Source: Chloroflexi bacterium RBG_13_53_26 (lineage in GTDB: Bacteria; Chloroflexota; Dehalococcoidia; UBA2247; RBG-13-53-26). From it: DNA of 34,853 nt. Positions within the stretch are counted from its first letter, which is position 1, and every line of letters starts with the position of its first letter. Shown piece by piece: positions 1 to 8,244 of this stretch. The position numbers and the translations under genes are program-made. The notes below the pieces were generated by a model, which saw only the letters and a list, made by a program, of their open reading frames with translations, was not told the DNA's origin and made no database searches. The stretch spans positions 1 to 34,853 of the forward strand of contig MGMW01000075.1 of assembly GCA_001795035.1 (NCBI GenBank), in the 5' to 3' direction.

Positions 1-76
1 ATATAATAAAAGCCTCGTTTTGGTTTCTGTGATACTGGTTGCTTGTGATTGATGGTGGGCTCATCCAGAATCAGCG

Positions 77-109
77 ATTCACTTACACTAGGTTTCGTGT
101 AGGGTGAAT
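77..109. other. Imperfect hairpin upstream of the str promoter
   Basis: ATTCAC (77-82) pairs with GTGAAT (104-109), and TACAC (84-88) pairs with GTGTA (97-101), around an 8-nt loop with a small internal bulge. No T-run follows, so it is not a standard intrinsic terminator. It could be part of the end of an upstream transcript, an operator, or chance. I see no coding sequence in 1-213. Confidence 0.25.
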
Positions 110-162
110 TGCGTTCAAGAAGGCTGCATTCAGTCGCTGGTTTACCAAACGTTGTTTTGTTC

Positions 163-191
163 TTGACTTTTGATTTGGTTGATGGTACATT
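163..191 (+). promoter_or_regulatory. Sigma70-like promoter for the str/ribosomal super-operon
   Basis: TTGACT (163-168) is followed by a 17-bp spacer and TACATT (186-191), close to the TTGACA/TATAAT consensus. The predicted transcript start, near 198, gives a leader of about 25 nt before rpsL. This is the only good promoter match I see ahead of the ribosomal genes, and it is read from the sequence alone. Confidence 0.6.
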
Positions 192-222
192 ACATGCTCG
201 TTGTCTTTGATAGGTGGAGAAG

Positions 223-657
223 ATGCCTACAGTTAATCAACTTGTGAACCACGGCCGGAAAAGGGTTTTGCGGAAGACCAAGTCACCGTCGCTACGCTTT
301 GGGTTAAATCAACTCAAGCGCCGAGTGGTGAAGACCAAGGGCTCTCCTCAGAAAAGGGGGGTTTGCATTCTGGTCAGGACTATGACTCCGAAGAAGCCTA
401 ATTCTGCCTTGCGTAAGGTCGCCAGGGTGAGGCTAACTAATGGCATTGAAGTAACGGCCTACATCCCTGGGGAAGGGCATAATCTGCAGGAACACTCGGT
501 AGTTCTGGTTCGTGGAGGCCGGGTGAAGGATCTGCCAGGGGTACGCTACCACATTGTGCGTGGCACCTTGGATACTGGGGGTGTGACTGATCGTCGACAG
601 GGTCGTAGTAGATATGGAGCAAAGCGCGTAAAGGACTCGGGGGCTTCAGCGGGGTAG
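223..657 (+). CDS. rpsL: 30S ribosomal protein S12 (uS12)
   Basis: S12 lies at the decoding centre of the 30S subunit and is the classical streptomycin-resistance protein. The conserved core TPKKPNSALRKVARVRLTNG and the loop GGRVKDLPGVRYH are present, including the lysines usually altered in streptomycin-resistant mutants. I start at ATG 223 (MPTVNQLV) because that is the canonical N-terminus and AGGTGGAG (212-219) precedes it; an in-frame GTG at 214 lies inside that ribosome-binding site. The 144-residue product has a Bacillus-like insertion after the N-terminal strand compared with the shorter E. coli protein. It is the first gene of the super-operon. Confidence 0.98.
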   Translation: MPTVNQLVNHGRKRVLRKTKSPSLRFGLNQLKRRVVKTKGSPQKRGVCILVRTMTPKKPNSALRKVARVRLTNGIEVTAYIPGEGHNLQEHSVVLVRGGRVKDLPGVRYHIVRGTLDTGGVTDRRQGRSRYGAKRVKDSGASAG

Positions 658-707
658 GGGTTTCGGTTAGTCGAGGGGTGGATGAAGAAAGTACCCGAGT
701 CTTTTTT
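634..707 (+). terminator. Possible terminator or attenuator between rpsL and rpsG
   Basis: GACTCGGG (634-641), inside the end of rpsL, is a perfect complement of CCCGAGTC (694-701), which is followed at once by six T (702-707). A second short pairing, CTTCA (644-648) with TGAAG (683-687), would shorten the large loop. Stem plus T-run resembles an intrinsic terminator, but the loop is long. If real, it would trim transcription between rpsL and rpsG; stem formation is inferred. Confidence 0.35.
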
Positions 708-726
708 GTGGTCTGGAGACTAGAGG

Positions 727-1197
727 ATGCCGAGAAGAGGTAAGATAGTAAGAAGAGAGGCACAGCCTGATACCAAGTACGGCAGCGTACTGGTGTCCAA
801 TGTCACAAAGAAGATAATGAAGTGGGGCAAAAAGAGAACGGCGGAGGGCATAGTCTACTCTGCTCTTGAGATAGCTTCAGAAGAAGCGAAGAAGCCAGCG
901 GTTGAAGTTCTTGAGCAGGCGATCAGGAATGCAACACCGCAGCTGCAAGTCAAGGGGCGGCGGGTTGCAGGTTCTACATATCAGGTGCCAATGGAAGTCA
1001 CTGGCTATCGTGGTACAGCCATGGCAATACGTTGGTTGATAGATTCAGCTAGATCGCGTAGCGGTAAGTCAATGGCAGAGAAGCTTGCTGCTGAGATTGT
1101 GGATGCTTTCCGCGGTCAAGGAGCTGCAGTCAAGAAGCGTGAAGAGACTCACAAGATGGCTGAGGCGAACAGGGCCTTCGCCCACTTCAGATGGTAG
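727..1197 (+). CDS. rpsG: 30S ribosomal protein S7 (uS7)
   Basis: S7 nucleates assembly of the 30S head and contacts E-site tRNA. The full-length 156-residue protein starts MPRRGKIVRRE and carries the hallmark segments KWGKKRTAEGIVYSALE and VAGSTYQVPMEV, ending with the AxxxFAHFRW tail. GGAG at 715-718 precedes ATG 727. The gene follows rpsL after a 69-nt gap containing the possible attenuator. Confidence 0.98.
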   Translation: MPRRGKIVRREAQPDTKYGSVLVSNVTKKIMKWGKKRTAEGIVYSALEIASEEAKKPAVEVLEQAIRNATPQLQVKGRRVAGSTYQVPMEVTGYRGTAMAIRWLIDSARSRSGKSMAEKLAAEIVDAFRGQGAAVKKREETHKMAEANRAFAHFRW

Positions 1198-1277
1198 AGA
1201 ACTCAGTGATTACTAAACAGTCTTCTGGATCGATCACCTTCCCTGAATTAGGAGCAGACAGAACAAAGGCCGGGGAA

Positions 1278-3362
1278 ATGGCTGAGGGTTTCTCTCTAAA
1301 TCAGATAAGGAACATCGGCATAATTGCACATATAGATGCCGGTAAGACTACCGTCACTGAAAGGATTCTGTACTATACCGGTCGTACTTACAAGGTTGGT
1401 GGGGTGGATGAGGGGACAGCGGTGATGGACTGGATGGATCAGGAGCGTGAGCGGGGGATTACTATCACTGCTGCGGCGACCACGGCCTATTGGCTGGGTC
1501 GTCGTATTAATATCATTGATACTCCAGGGCATGTGGATTTTACGGCTGAGGTCGAGCGCAGTCTCCGCGTTCTTGATGGCGGAGTGGTTGTTTTTGATGC
1601 CGTGGCCGGTGTTCAGCCGCAATCAGAGACCGTGTGGCGTCAAGCAGATAGATATAAGGTCCCACGGATTTGCTTTGTGAACAAGATGGATCGGGTGGGG
1701 GCTAGTTTTCATAGGACGATTGAGATGATAGGCAAGGTTCTGGGGGCCAAGGTTGTTGCTGTTCAATTGCCTTTGGGTGAGGAGAAGGCGTTTGAGGGGA
1801 TTATCGACCTGGTGGAAAGCAAGGCCGTGCTTTTTTCGGGGGATGTTGATTCACAGCCGGTCGAGATAGACATTCCAGAGGATTATCTAGAACGAGCTCG
1901 TGTGGAACGAGACATTCTTGTGGAGAGACTGGCTGAAGAAGATGATGTGTTGATGCATGCCTACCTAGAGGGACGTGAGATAACTGCTGCGGATGTGAAA
2001 GCTGCTTTGCGCAGGGCATGCCTGGCCAGCAGAGTTGTTCCAGTTCTTTGTGGAAGTGCTTTGTGCAATAGGGGTATCCAGCCGTTGCTCGATGGCATAG
2101 TGAATTATCTGCCTTCACCGTCGGATGTGGAGGCAGTTGAAGGTGTTGAACCGGAAACGGGCAAGGTGGTTACGCGTCCGGCTGATGATGATGGGCCTTT
2201 CACGGCACTCGCTTTCAAGGTGGTAACCGATCCCTTTGTGGGCCGACTGGTCTACCTGAGAGTCTACTCGGGCACAGCAGAGTCCGGAGCAAGACTGCTC
2301 AATGCTGCCAGGGATCGGAAGGAGCGGCTTGGACGGGTGCTGAGGATGCATGCCAATCATCGAGAAGAAGTGAGCAGGATCTATGCTGGGGGGATTGTTG
2401 CTTGCTTGGGTCTGAAGAATACTCTCACCGGGGACACGTTATGCGATCCCTCTGCGCCTATACTTCTTGAAGCCATACGCTTTCCAAACCCAGTAATGTC
2501 AGTTGCCATAGAGGCCAGGACCAAGGGTGATGAGGACAGGATTGGGGAGGCTATGCTGAAACTGACCGAAGAGGATCCTACCTTCGAGAGACATTATGAT
2601 GATGAAACGGGTCAAACCATCATCTCCGGTATGGGTGAGCTTCATCTGGAGGTCCTGCTGGAACGCATGAAGCGTGAGTTCAGGGTAGATGCGAAGCTTG
2701 GGAAGCCCCAAGTAGCATATAAGGAAACGATCACTGAGCCGGCGCAGGCGGAAGGAAAATTCATAAAGCAGTTTGGTGGACGGGGTCAGTATGGTCATGT
2801 TCTGCTTGAAGTGGAGCCTGGCGAAAGAAACAGTGGTTTTGTGTTTGTTAACAAGATCAAGGCCGGAGCTATTCCCAGAGAGTATGTTCCGGCTGTTGAA
2901 GCAGGAGTAAAGGAAGCCCTGCAAAGAGGGGTTCTGGCGAACTATCCCATAGTTGATATCAAGGCGACTCTGCGTGATGGTAGTTACCATGAAGTGGATT
3001 CTTCTGAGATTGCTTTCAAGATGGCAGGCTCGATCGCTTTGAAGGAAGGAGTGCGACGGGCCAAGCCCGTACTGCTGGAGCCTATTATGAAGCTGGAGAT
3101 ATTCGCTCCCGAGCAATTTCTGGGAGAAGTGTTGGGTGATATTGATGCTAGAAGGGCCCATATTGAGAGTGTTGAGACCCAGGGAGATATGAGGGTGATC
3201 CAATGTTTTATCCCCTTGGGAGAGACTTTTGGTTATACTACAACACTTCGGTCCTTGAGCCAGGGCAAGGCTACTCAGTCCATGGAATTTCATCATTATG
3301 AAGAGTTGCCGCCGGGTTTGACGGAGCCGATTACTACCAGGGTCAAGGGAAGGGCGGCATAA
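1278..3362 (+). CDS. fusA: Translation elongation factor G
   Basis: EF-G is the GTPase that drives translocation of tRNA and mRNA on the ribosome. G motifs are AHIDAGKTT, RGIT, DTPGHVDF and NKMD, and domains II-V follow to the end (HHYEELPPG near the C-terminus). I place the start at ATG 1278 (MAEGFSLNQIRNIG), which gives 694 residues, the usual family length and usual N-terminus. AAAGG at 1265-1269 is a modest ribosome-binding site. An in-frame ATG at 1191, overlapping the end of rpsG, would add 29 residues that do not look like EF-G. No tuf gene follows, unlike many str operons. Confidence 0.97.
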   Translation: MAEGFSLNQIRNIGIIAHIDAGKTTVTERILYYTGRTYKVGGVDEGTAVMDWMDQERERGITITAAATTAYWLGRRINIIDTPGHVDFTAEVERSLRVLDGGVVVFDAVAGVQPQSETVWRQADRYKVPRICFVNKMDRVGASFHRTIEMIGKVLGAKVVAVQLPLGEEKAFEGIIDLVESKAVLFSGDVDSQPVEIDIPEDYLERARVERDILVERLAEEDDVLMHAYLEGREITAADVKAALRRACLASRVVPVLCGSALCNRGIQPLLDGIVNYLPSPSDVEAVEGVEPETGKVVTRPADDDGPFTALAFKVVTDPFVGRLVYLRVYSGTAESGARLLNAARDRKERLGRVLRMHANHREEVSRIYAGGIVACLGLKNTLTGDTLCDPSAPILLEAIRFPNPVMSVAIEARTKGDEDRIGEAMLKLTEEDPTFERHYDDETGQTIISGMGELHLEVLLERMKREFRVDAKLGKPQVAYKETITEPAQAEGKFIKQFGGRGQYGHVLLEVEPGERNSGFVFVNKIKAGAIPREYVPAVEAGVKEALQRGVLANYPIVDIKATLRDGSYHEVDSSEIAFKMAGSIALKEGVRRAKPVLLEPIMKLEIFAPEQFLGEVLGDIDARRAHIESVETQGDMRVIQCFIPLGETFGYTTTLRSLSQGKATQSMEFHHYEELPPGLTEPITTRVKGRAA

Positions 3363-3364
3363 AC

Positions 3365-3673
3365 GTGGCAAAACAGAAGATCCGTATTAAGTTGAAGTCT
3401 TTTGATCATAGAGTACTGGATCAATCAGCCGTTCAAATTACTGAGACGGCGGAGCAGACTGGAGCGAGAGTGGCCGGTCCAGTTCCTCTGCCGACGCGCA
3501 TTGAGAAGTTCTGTGTCATCCGCTCTCCATTTATTGACAAAGACTCGAGGGAGCAATTCGAAATCAGAACCCACAGACGGCTTATTGATATTCTGGATCC
3601 TACTGCCAAGACTATCGAGTCTTTGACTCGGCTCAATCTTCCCGCAGGGGTGGATGTAGAGATAAAGCTGTGA
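3365..3673 (+). CDS. rpsJ: 30S ribosomal protein S10 (uS10)
   Basis: S10 is a 30S head protein and, in other bacteria, also the NusE antitermination partner. The 102 residues match family length, with KIRIKLKSFDHRVLDQSA, the GPVPLPTRIEKFCVIRSPF loop and the EIRTHRRLIDI strand. It starts at GTG 3365, two bases after the fusA stop, so it is probably translationally linked to fusA. It opens the S10 section of the cluster without an obvious promoter of its own. Confidence 0.98.
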   Translation: MAKQKIRIKLKSFDHRVLDQSAVQITETAEQTGARVAGPVPLPTRIEKFCVIRSPFIDKDSREQFEIRTHRRLIDILDPTAKTIESLTRLNLPAGVDVEIKL

Positions 3674-3752
3674 AACAGGGCAATGCAGGAAGAGAAGGCG
3701 TGTCAGGGTTAATTTCGTGGTGATGTACAAGGGTTCCTAGGTCGGATAGATT

Positions 3753-4400
3753 ATGGCAGCACGAGTAGTCAAAGGGATTATTGGTCGCAAGCTAGGCATG
3801 ACACAGATATTTGACAGTGAAGGGAACCTTGAGGCAGTCACTGCTATCAAGGCTGGCCCTTGCTATGTCGTTCAGAAGAAGACGCAAGCTAAAGATGGTT
3901 ATGATGCAGCCCAGCTTGGTTTCGGTGAAACTAAGCGTCGTAATTCTCCCGAGAAGGGGCATCTCAAGGGAGTAGGACGGCCGCTTAGATACCTCAAGGA
4001 GTTCAGGTTTGATGATGGTGTCTCCTTTGAGGTAGGACAGACGCTGGACGCTGGGGTCTTTGAAAAAGGTGACAAGGTTGATGTGGTGGGTGTATCGAAG
4101 GGCAAAGGTTTTGCAGGTGGGGTCAAACGGTATCACTTTCGTGGAGGTCCCAAGACGCATGGTCAATCTGATCGCCACCGGGCTCCTGGCTCTGTGGGCG
4201 GTACGACCTCTCCAGGGAGGGTGTACAAAGGGACTCGTATGGCAGGGCACATGGGAAACGCGAAGGTAACTGTTCGTAATGTTGAAATAGTTCAGGCTGA
4301 TCCAGTTCGCAATCTTATCCTAGTAAAAGGCGCGGTACCCGGTGCTGTGGGTGGAATTGTGCTTGTTAAGAACAGGAAGTTATTGAAAAAGAGACGATGA
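3753..4400 (+). CDS. rplC: 50S ribosomal protein L3 (uL3)
   Basis: L3 is an early-assembling 50S protein near the peptidyl-transferase centre. It begins MAARVVKGIIGRKLGMTQIF and contains the conserved loop region GGPKTHGQSDRHRAPGSVG, followed by GTRMAGHMGN. At 215 residues it is full length. A 79-nt gap separates it from rpsJ, and its stop overlaps the rplD start as ATGA, suggesting translational coupling. Confidence 0.98.
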   Translation: MAARVVKGIIGRKLGMTQIFDSEGNLEAVTAIKAGPCYVVQKKTQAKDGYDAAQLGFGETKRRNSPEKGHLKGVGRPLRYLKEFRFDDGVSFEVGQTLDAGVFEKGDKVDVVGVSKGKGFAGGVKRYHFRGGPKTHGQSDRHRAPGSVGGTTSPGRVYKGTRMAGHMGNAKVTVRNVEIVQADPVRNLILVKGAVPGAVGGIVLVKNRKLLKKRR

Positions 4401-5050
4401 CTATGGAACTTCCAGTGCGCAATGTGCTAGGTGAGACTGTTGACCATATACAAGTGGAGGATAGAGTCTTTGCCTTGCCTTTCAATGAAAGTGTGGTACA
4501 TCAGGCAATGGTGAGACAATTGGCTAATGCTCGCCAAGGGACGGCAGATACGAAGACGAGAGGCGAGGTCTCTGGGAGCACGAGGAAAGTCTATCGTCAG
4601 AAGCATACTGGACGGGCACGCCGGGGCAATATACGCTCACCGCTTCTCAGAGGTGGAGGGGTAGTTTTCGGCCCTCATCCTAGAAGCTATAGGCAGAGGA
4701 TGCCAAAGAAAATGCGTCGTCTAGCAGTCAAATGCTTACTCTCGGCAAAGGCTTCCTCAGGCGAGTTGGTGATCGTGGACAGATTTCAATTGAAAGAACC
4801 CAAGACAGCAGAGATGGCGCAGATATTGAAAGCGTTAGATGTGAAGGCGTCATCTCTTGTTGTCACTCTGAAACCAGAACCGGAGGTAGTCAAAGCGGCG
4901 CGAAATCTGCCAAAAACCAAGACATCGCAGGCTGCTTTGCTCAATGTTGTGGATCTTCTTTCATATAGGTTCCTAGTAATCACTGTCGATGGAATACGCA
5001 GTGTGGAGGATATCTTGATGAGGGAACGGTGTCCTTCACAGGTTGGATAG
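4397..5050 (+). CDS. rplD: 50S ribosomal protein L4 (uL4)
   Basis: L4 lines the nascent-peptide exit tunnel; in E. coli it also represses its own operon. The tunnel-loop signature KHTGRARRGNIRSPLLRGGG is present. The 217-residue length fits the family, with a short C-terminal tail after RSVEDILMRER. It begins at ATG 4397, overlapping the rplC stop. Another ATG at 4403 is possible and would remove only two residues. Confidence 0.97.
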   Translation: MTMELPVRNVLGETVDHIQVEDRVFALPFNESVVHQAMVRQLANARQGTADTKTRGEVSGSTRKVYRQKHTGRARRGNIRSPLLRGGGVVFGPHPRSYRQRMPKKMRRLAVKCLLSAKASSGELVIVDRFQLKEPKTAEMAQILKALDVKASSLVVTLKPEPEVVKAARNLPKTKTSQAALLNVVDLLSYRFLVITVDGIRSVEDILMRERCPSQVG

Positions 5051-5053
5051 AAA

Positions 5054-5338
5054 ATGCATTCTCTCGAAGTACTACGTCGGCCTGTGATCACTGAAAAGAG
5101 CACTGCTCTGCAAGTGCAGAGTAAGTATGCTTTTGAGGTGGCGGACAGGGCCAACAAGCGTCAAGTCAAGGAAGCAGTGGAGAAAGCCTTCAAGGTCAAT
5201 GTGGTTGGTGTGAATATTATCACTGTTCATGGCAAAACAAAAAGGGTGGGGAGGCATCAGGTAAGGACGTCTTCCTGGAAAAAGGCTCTGGTCACGCTTC
5301 AATCAGGGCAGAAGATCGAGTTTTTTGAAGGTGTGTAG
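5054..5338 (+). CDS. rplW: 50S ribosomal protein L23 (uL23)
   Basis: L23 sits at the tunnel exit and docks trigger factor and SRP. The 94-residue protein has the family opening LEVLRRPVITEKST and the core KYAFEVADRANKRQVKEAVEKAF, followed by VVGVNIITVHGKTKRVGR. It starts three bases after the rplD stop and ends two bases before rplB. Confidence 0.97.
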   Translation: MHSLEVLRRPVITEKSTALQVQSKYAFEVADRANKRQVKEAVEKAFKVNVVGVNIITVHGKTKRVGRHQVRTSSWKKALVTLQSGQKIEFFEGV

Positions 5339-5340
5339 AA

Positions 5341-6165
5341 ATGGCGCTTAAGGTTTACAGACCTACTTCTCCAGGCAGGCGGGGTATGACTGGTCTGACC
5401 TTTGAGGAAATCACCAAGAAGAAGCCGGAGAAGTCCCTGCTCTTGCCACTCAAGAAGAAGGCTGGGCGTAACAATCAGGGTAGGGTAACGGTACGGCACA
5501 GAGGTGGTGGCGCTAAGCGAATGTTGAGAGTTATAGATTTCAAGCGGGGCAAGATCGATATGCCTGCTGAAGTGCTGGCTATTGAATATGATCCAAATCG
5601 CTCGGCCTATATTGCGTTGGTACAGTATGTTGATGGCGAGAAGCGCTATATCCTTGCTCCATTGGGACTTGCGCCGGGGCACACTGTCTCCTCGGGGCCC
5701 GATGCAGAGATAAAGGTAGGTAACGCTTTGCCCTTAGGGCGAATTGCAGTAGGCGTTATGATACACAATATCGAGCTACAACTTGGGAAAGGGGGCCAGA
5801 TAGTACGCAGTGCTGGAACCTTTGCCCAGATTATCGGCCGTGATGATCGATATAGCTTGCTTAAGCTGCCTTCCGGTGAGGTACGAAAGATACTTAGTAT
5901 GTGCATGGCCACTGTTGGGCAGGTTGGCAACGTGGATCATCAGAACGTAAAGCTAGGCAAGGCTGGACGCAGTAGATTGATGGGTAGGCGACCTACAGTG
6001 CGCGGTTCAGCAATGAGCCCTCGTGATCATCCGCATGGTGGTGGAGAGGGCAGGTCTCCGATAGGAATGAATCCGAAGACTCCTTGGGGCAAGCCTGCCT
6101 TAGGCTATAAGACGCGCAAGAACAAAAGAAGTGACAAGATGATAGTCAAACGGAGAGGGAAGTAA
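5341..6165 (+). CDS. rplB: 50S ribosomal protein L2 (uL2)
   Basis: L2 helps organise the peptidyl-transferase centre and binds 23S rRNA. The strongly conserved C-terminal segment MSPRDHPHGGGEGRSPIG is present, including the His of the HPHGGGEG motif. The N-terminus (MALKVYRPTSPGRRGMTG) and the RHRGGGAKRMLRVIDFKRGK segment are typical. The 274-residue length is normal. ATG 5341 follows the rplW stop by two bases. Confidence 0.99.
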   Translation: MALKVYRPTSPGRRGMTGLTFEEITKKKPEKSLLLPLKKKAGRNNQGRVTVRHRGGGAKRMLRVIDFKRGKIDMPAEVLAIEYDPNRSAYIALVQYVDGEKRYILAPLGLAPGHTVSSGPDAEIKVGNALPLGRIAVGVMIHNIELQLGKGGQIVRSAGTFAQIIGRDDRYSLLKLPSGEVRKILSMCMATVGQVGNVDHQNVKLGKAGRSRLMGRRPTVRGSAMSPRDHPHGGGEGRSPIGMNPKTPWGKPALGYKTRKNKRSDKMIVKRRGK

Positions 6166-6168
6166 GAA

Positions 6169-6444
6169 ATGGGAAGGTCGATAAAGAAGGGTCCTTTTGT
6201 AGATGCGAAATTGATGGCGAAAGTGACAGCAGTCAATGTAGCAGGACAGAAATCAGTGATAAGGACCTGGTCTCGTGCCTCAACTGTTGTCCCTGAAATG
6301 ATAGGACATACAATAGCGGTTCACGACGGGAGGAGGCATGTGCCTATCTTCATCACCGAGAACATGGTAGGACATAGATTGGGTGAGTTTGCTCCTACTC
6401 GGACATTCAGGGGTCATGTGGGCAGGCCGGAGAAGGGGGCCTAG
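6169..6444 (+). CDS. rpsS: 30S ribosomal protein S19 (uS19)
   Basis: S19 forms part of the 30S head with S13 and contacts the intersubunit bridge. Its 91 residues include MGRSIKKGPFVDAKL, TWSRASTVVPEMIGHTIAVHDG and FAPTRTFRGHVG, all diagnostic. ATG 6169 is three bases after the rplB stop. Confidence 0.98.
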   Translation: MGRSIKKGPFVDAKLMAKVTAVNVAGQKSVIRTWSRASTVVPEMIGHTIAVHDGRRHVPIFITENMVGHRLGEFAPTRTFRGHVGRPEKGA

Positions 6445-6452
6445 AGGGTTTA

Positions 6453-6788
6453 ATGGAAGTCAGAGCAGTGGCCAAATATGTTGGTATATCTCCTCAGAAG
6501 CTACGCTTAGCTGCGGGGTTGGTGCGTGGCAAGAAAGCGGATGAGGCTGTGGCGATGTTGAGGTTGTCTCCCTCGCCAGCGGCCCGGGCACTAGCCAAAG
6601 TGCTAAAATCAGCATCTGCCAATGCGGAGAATAACTATCAGATGGCTACCTCTGATCTCAAGGTGGTGAAGGTGTTTGTCGACCAGGGGGCCACTCTCAA
6701 GAGGATCCGTGCTCAAGCCCGGGGGCGAGTGAGCCCAATTCTAAGGCATACAAGTCATATTACAGTCGTTGTTGACGTGGAGGAATAA
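6453..6788 (+). CDS. rplV: 50S ribosomal protein L22 (uL22)
   Basis: L22 extends a loop into the exit tunnel next to L4, where macrolide-resistance changes arise in other species. The protein (111 residues) shows YVGISPQKLRLAAGLVRGKK, SASANAENNYQM and the C-terminal RGRVSPILRHTSHITVVV. The terminal TAA is followed immediately by the TTG start of rpsC, with no bases between. Confidence 0.98.
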   Translation: MEVRAVAKYVGISPQKLRLAAGLVRGKKADEAVAMLRLSPSPAARALAKVLKSASANAENNYQMATSDLKVVKVFVDQGATLKRIRAQARGRVSPILRHTSHITVVVDVEE

Positions 6789-7565
6789 TTGGGGCATAAG
6801 GTTCATCCAATTGGGTTCAGAATTGGCATTACCACGGATTGGCGTTCAAAGTGGTATTCTCAGAGGAATTACAGGGATTTTGTACTGGAAGACGCTCGTA
6901 TCCGCAGACTGGTTCGGGAGCGGACGGAAGAGGCTGGTGTGTCGAGGGTGGATATTGAACGTTGGGCAAATGAAGTGGTTGTGACTGTGCATGCTGCGAA
7001 ACCAGGTATAGTCATTGGGCGTGGTGGGCAGAGGGTAGATGAATTAAGGAATTCCCTGGAAGGACTTTGCGGAAAGAAGATTCGTTTGAACATACATGAG
7101 ATCCGGGCTCCGGAGCTTGAAGCCTACCTAGTGGGCAAGAGTGTGGCCAATCAAATGGAGCGTCAGATTTCATATCGTAGGGCTGTGAAGCGATCGATTG
7201 CTCGGACGATGCAAGCTGGTGCGAAAGGAGTAAAGATAATCTGCTCCGGGAGGCTTGGTGGGGCGGAAATAGCACGCACAATAACTATGCGCGAGGGCAG
7301 GGTGCCTCTACACACGTTGCGTGCTGACATCGATTACGGGTTTTGTGAGGCTCGTACACTGATGGGACGTATTGGGGTGAAGGTCTGGATATACAAAGGC
7401 GACGTGTTTGCCAAGACGGAGGAGGTGGAGATGCCAGCCACTCAGCCTGTTAGTGAAGTGGCTGCTGGAGAGCGGGGAAAAGGCCTGAAAATACCGCAGG
7501 TGATTGAGGTGGAAAGCGATGTTGCAGCCCAAAAGGGTGAAATATCGAAAGATTCAGAAGGGTAG
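6789..7565 (+). CDS. rpsC: 30S ribosomal protein S3 (uS3)
   Basis: S3 lies at the mRNA entry site and has an RNA-binding KH domain. The opening GHKVHPIGFRIG and KH-type loop KPGIVIGRGGQRVDELR are clear, as is the C-terminal domain GRLGGAEIARTITMREGRVPLHTLRADIDYG (given here as successive signatures). The start is TTG 6789, directly after the rplV stop. About 40 residues beyond the usual S3 core form an acidic, probably disordered tail that overlaps the start of rplP by 47 nt. Confidence 0.97.
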   Translation: MGHKVHPIGFRIGITTDWRSKWYSQRNYRDFVLEDARIRRLVRERTEEAGVSRVDIERWANEVVVTVHAAKPGIVIGRGGQRVDELRNSLEGLCGKKIRLNIHEIRAPELEAYLVGKSVANQMERQISYRRAVKRSIARTMQAGAKGVKIICSGRLGGAEIARTITMREGRVPLHTLRADIDYGFCEARTLMGRIGVKVWIYKGDVFAKTEEVEMPATQPVSEVAAGERGKGLKIPQVIEVESDVAAQKGEISKDSEG

Positions 7566-7932
7566 AATCAGAGGAGAAGCCCAATCAGGGAACACTCTGG
7601 TTTTTGGGGATTTTGGGCTTCAGGCGTTGGAAGGTGCTCGGCTAACTGCCAGGCAGATTGAGGCAGCGCGTCGGGCTATTGTGCATGATCTTCGCCGTGG
7701 TGTCATGCTGTGGATTCGTGTGTTTCCCGACAAGCCGGTGACGAAGAAGCCAGCGGAGACGCGGATGGGTAGTGGTAAGGGTAGTGTTGATTATTGGGTG
7801 GCAGTGGTTAAGCCTGGCAGAATGATTTTTGAGATCGGTGGTGTAAATGAGGAAGCAGCCAAGGAGGCAATGCGTCTTGCATCAAATAAGCTTCCCATTG
7901 AGACCAGGTTTGTGGGCAAGGGGGCTGGATGA
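7519..7932 (+). CDS. rplP: 50S ribosomal protein L16 (uL16)
   Basis: L16 supports A-site tRNA positioning on the 50S subunit. I start at ATG 7519 (MLQPKRVKYRKIQKGR), the canonical N-terminus, with AGGTGGA (7508-7514) as ribosome-binding site; this gives 137 residues, the usual length. The conserved TKKPAETRMGSGKGSVDYWVAVVKPG region is split over residues ~75-100. The gene begins 47 nt inside the end of rpsC in another frame, and its stop overlaps the rpmC start as ATGA. Confidence 0.97.
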   Translation: MLQPKRVKYRKIQKGRIRGEAQSGNTLVFGDFGLQALEGARLTARQIEAARRAIVHDLRRGVMLWIRVFPDKPVTKKPAETRMGSGKGSVDYWVAVVKPGRMIFEIGGVNEEAAKEAMRLASNKLPIETRFVGKGAG

Positions 7933-8132
7933 AGGCAGAGGAAGTGCGTGGACTCAGTGACAATGATCTGGCAGGGCGACTGGAGGAGGCACAGCGAGAG
8001 TTGTTTAACCTTCGGTTTCGGTTGGCTACGAAACAACTCACCAATCATCGAGAAGTTAGAAATGTGAAAAAGAAGATTGCCAGAATCAAGACTGAATTGC
8101 GGGAGAGAGAATTGGCGGGAGCCCAAACCTAA
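7929..8132 (+). CDS. rpmC: 50S ribosomal protein L29 (uL29)
   Basis: L29 is a small helical protein next to L23 at the tunnel exit. Its 67 residues form two predicted helices, with ELRxLSDxDLxxxLEEAQRELFNLRFRLATKQL and VRNVKKKIARIKTELRERE-type patterns. ATG 7929 overlaps the rplP stop by four bases (ATGA), indicating coupled translation. Confidence 0.96.
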   Translation: MKAEEVRGLSDNDLAGRLEEAQRELFNLRFRLATKQLTNHREVRNVKKKIARIKTELRERELAGAQT

Positions 8133-8166
8133 CTGGAATGGATAGGAAGAGCGCTGGGGAAGATAT

Positions 8167-8244
8167 ATGTGCATGTCGGACTTTGTAGTGCAAAGGGTAT
8201 CGGAGGCAGGATTGTTGACCGAATCAGGAATTGTGTGGGGTTGA
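8167..8244 (+). CDS. Possible 25-residue small ORF between rpmC and rpsQ
   Basis: The 115-nt gap between rpmC and rpsQ is the largest in the S10-spc part of the cluster. It contains ATG 8167 preceded by GGGGA (8156-8160) at good spacing. This reads 25 codons (MCMSDFVVQRVSEAG...) to TGA 8242-8244, three bases before rpsQ. I do not recognise the peptide. An ORF this short can arise by chance, or it may act only to couple translation into rpsQ. Confidence 0.2.
   Translation: MCMSDFVVQRVSEAGLLTESGIVWG

Noticed and set aside
2499..3371. Long minus-strand open frame opposite fusA (290 codons)
   Set aside because: It is antisense to a fully conserved EF-G region and has no recognisable family, so it is a shadow of that gene.
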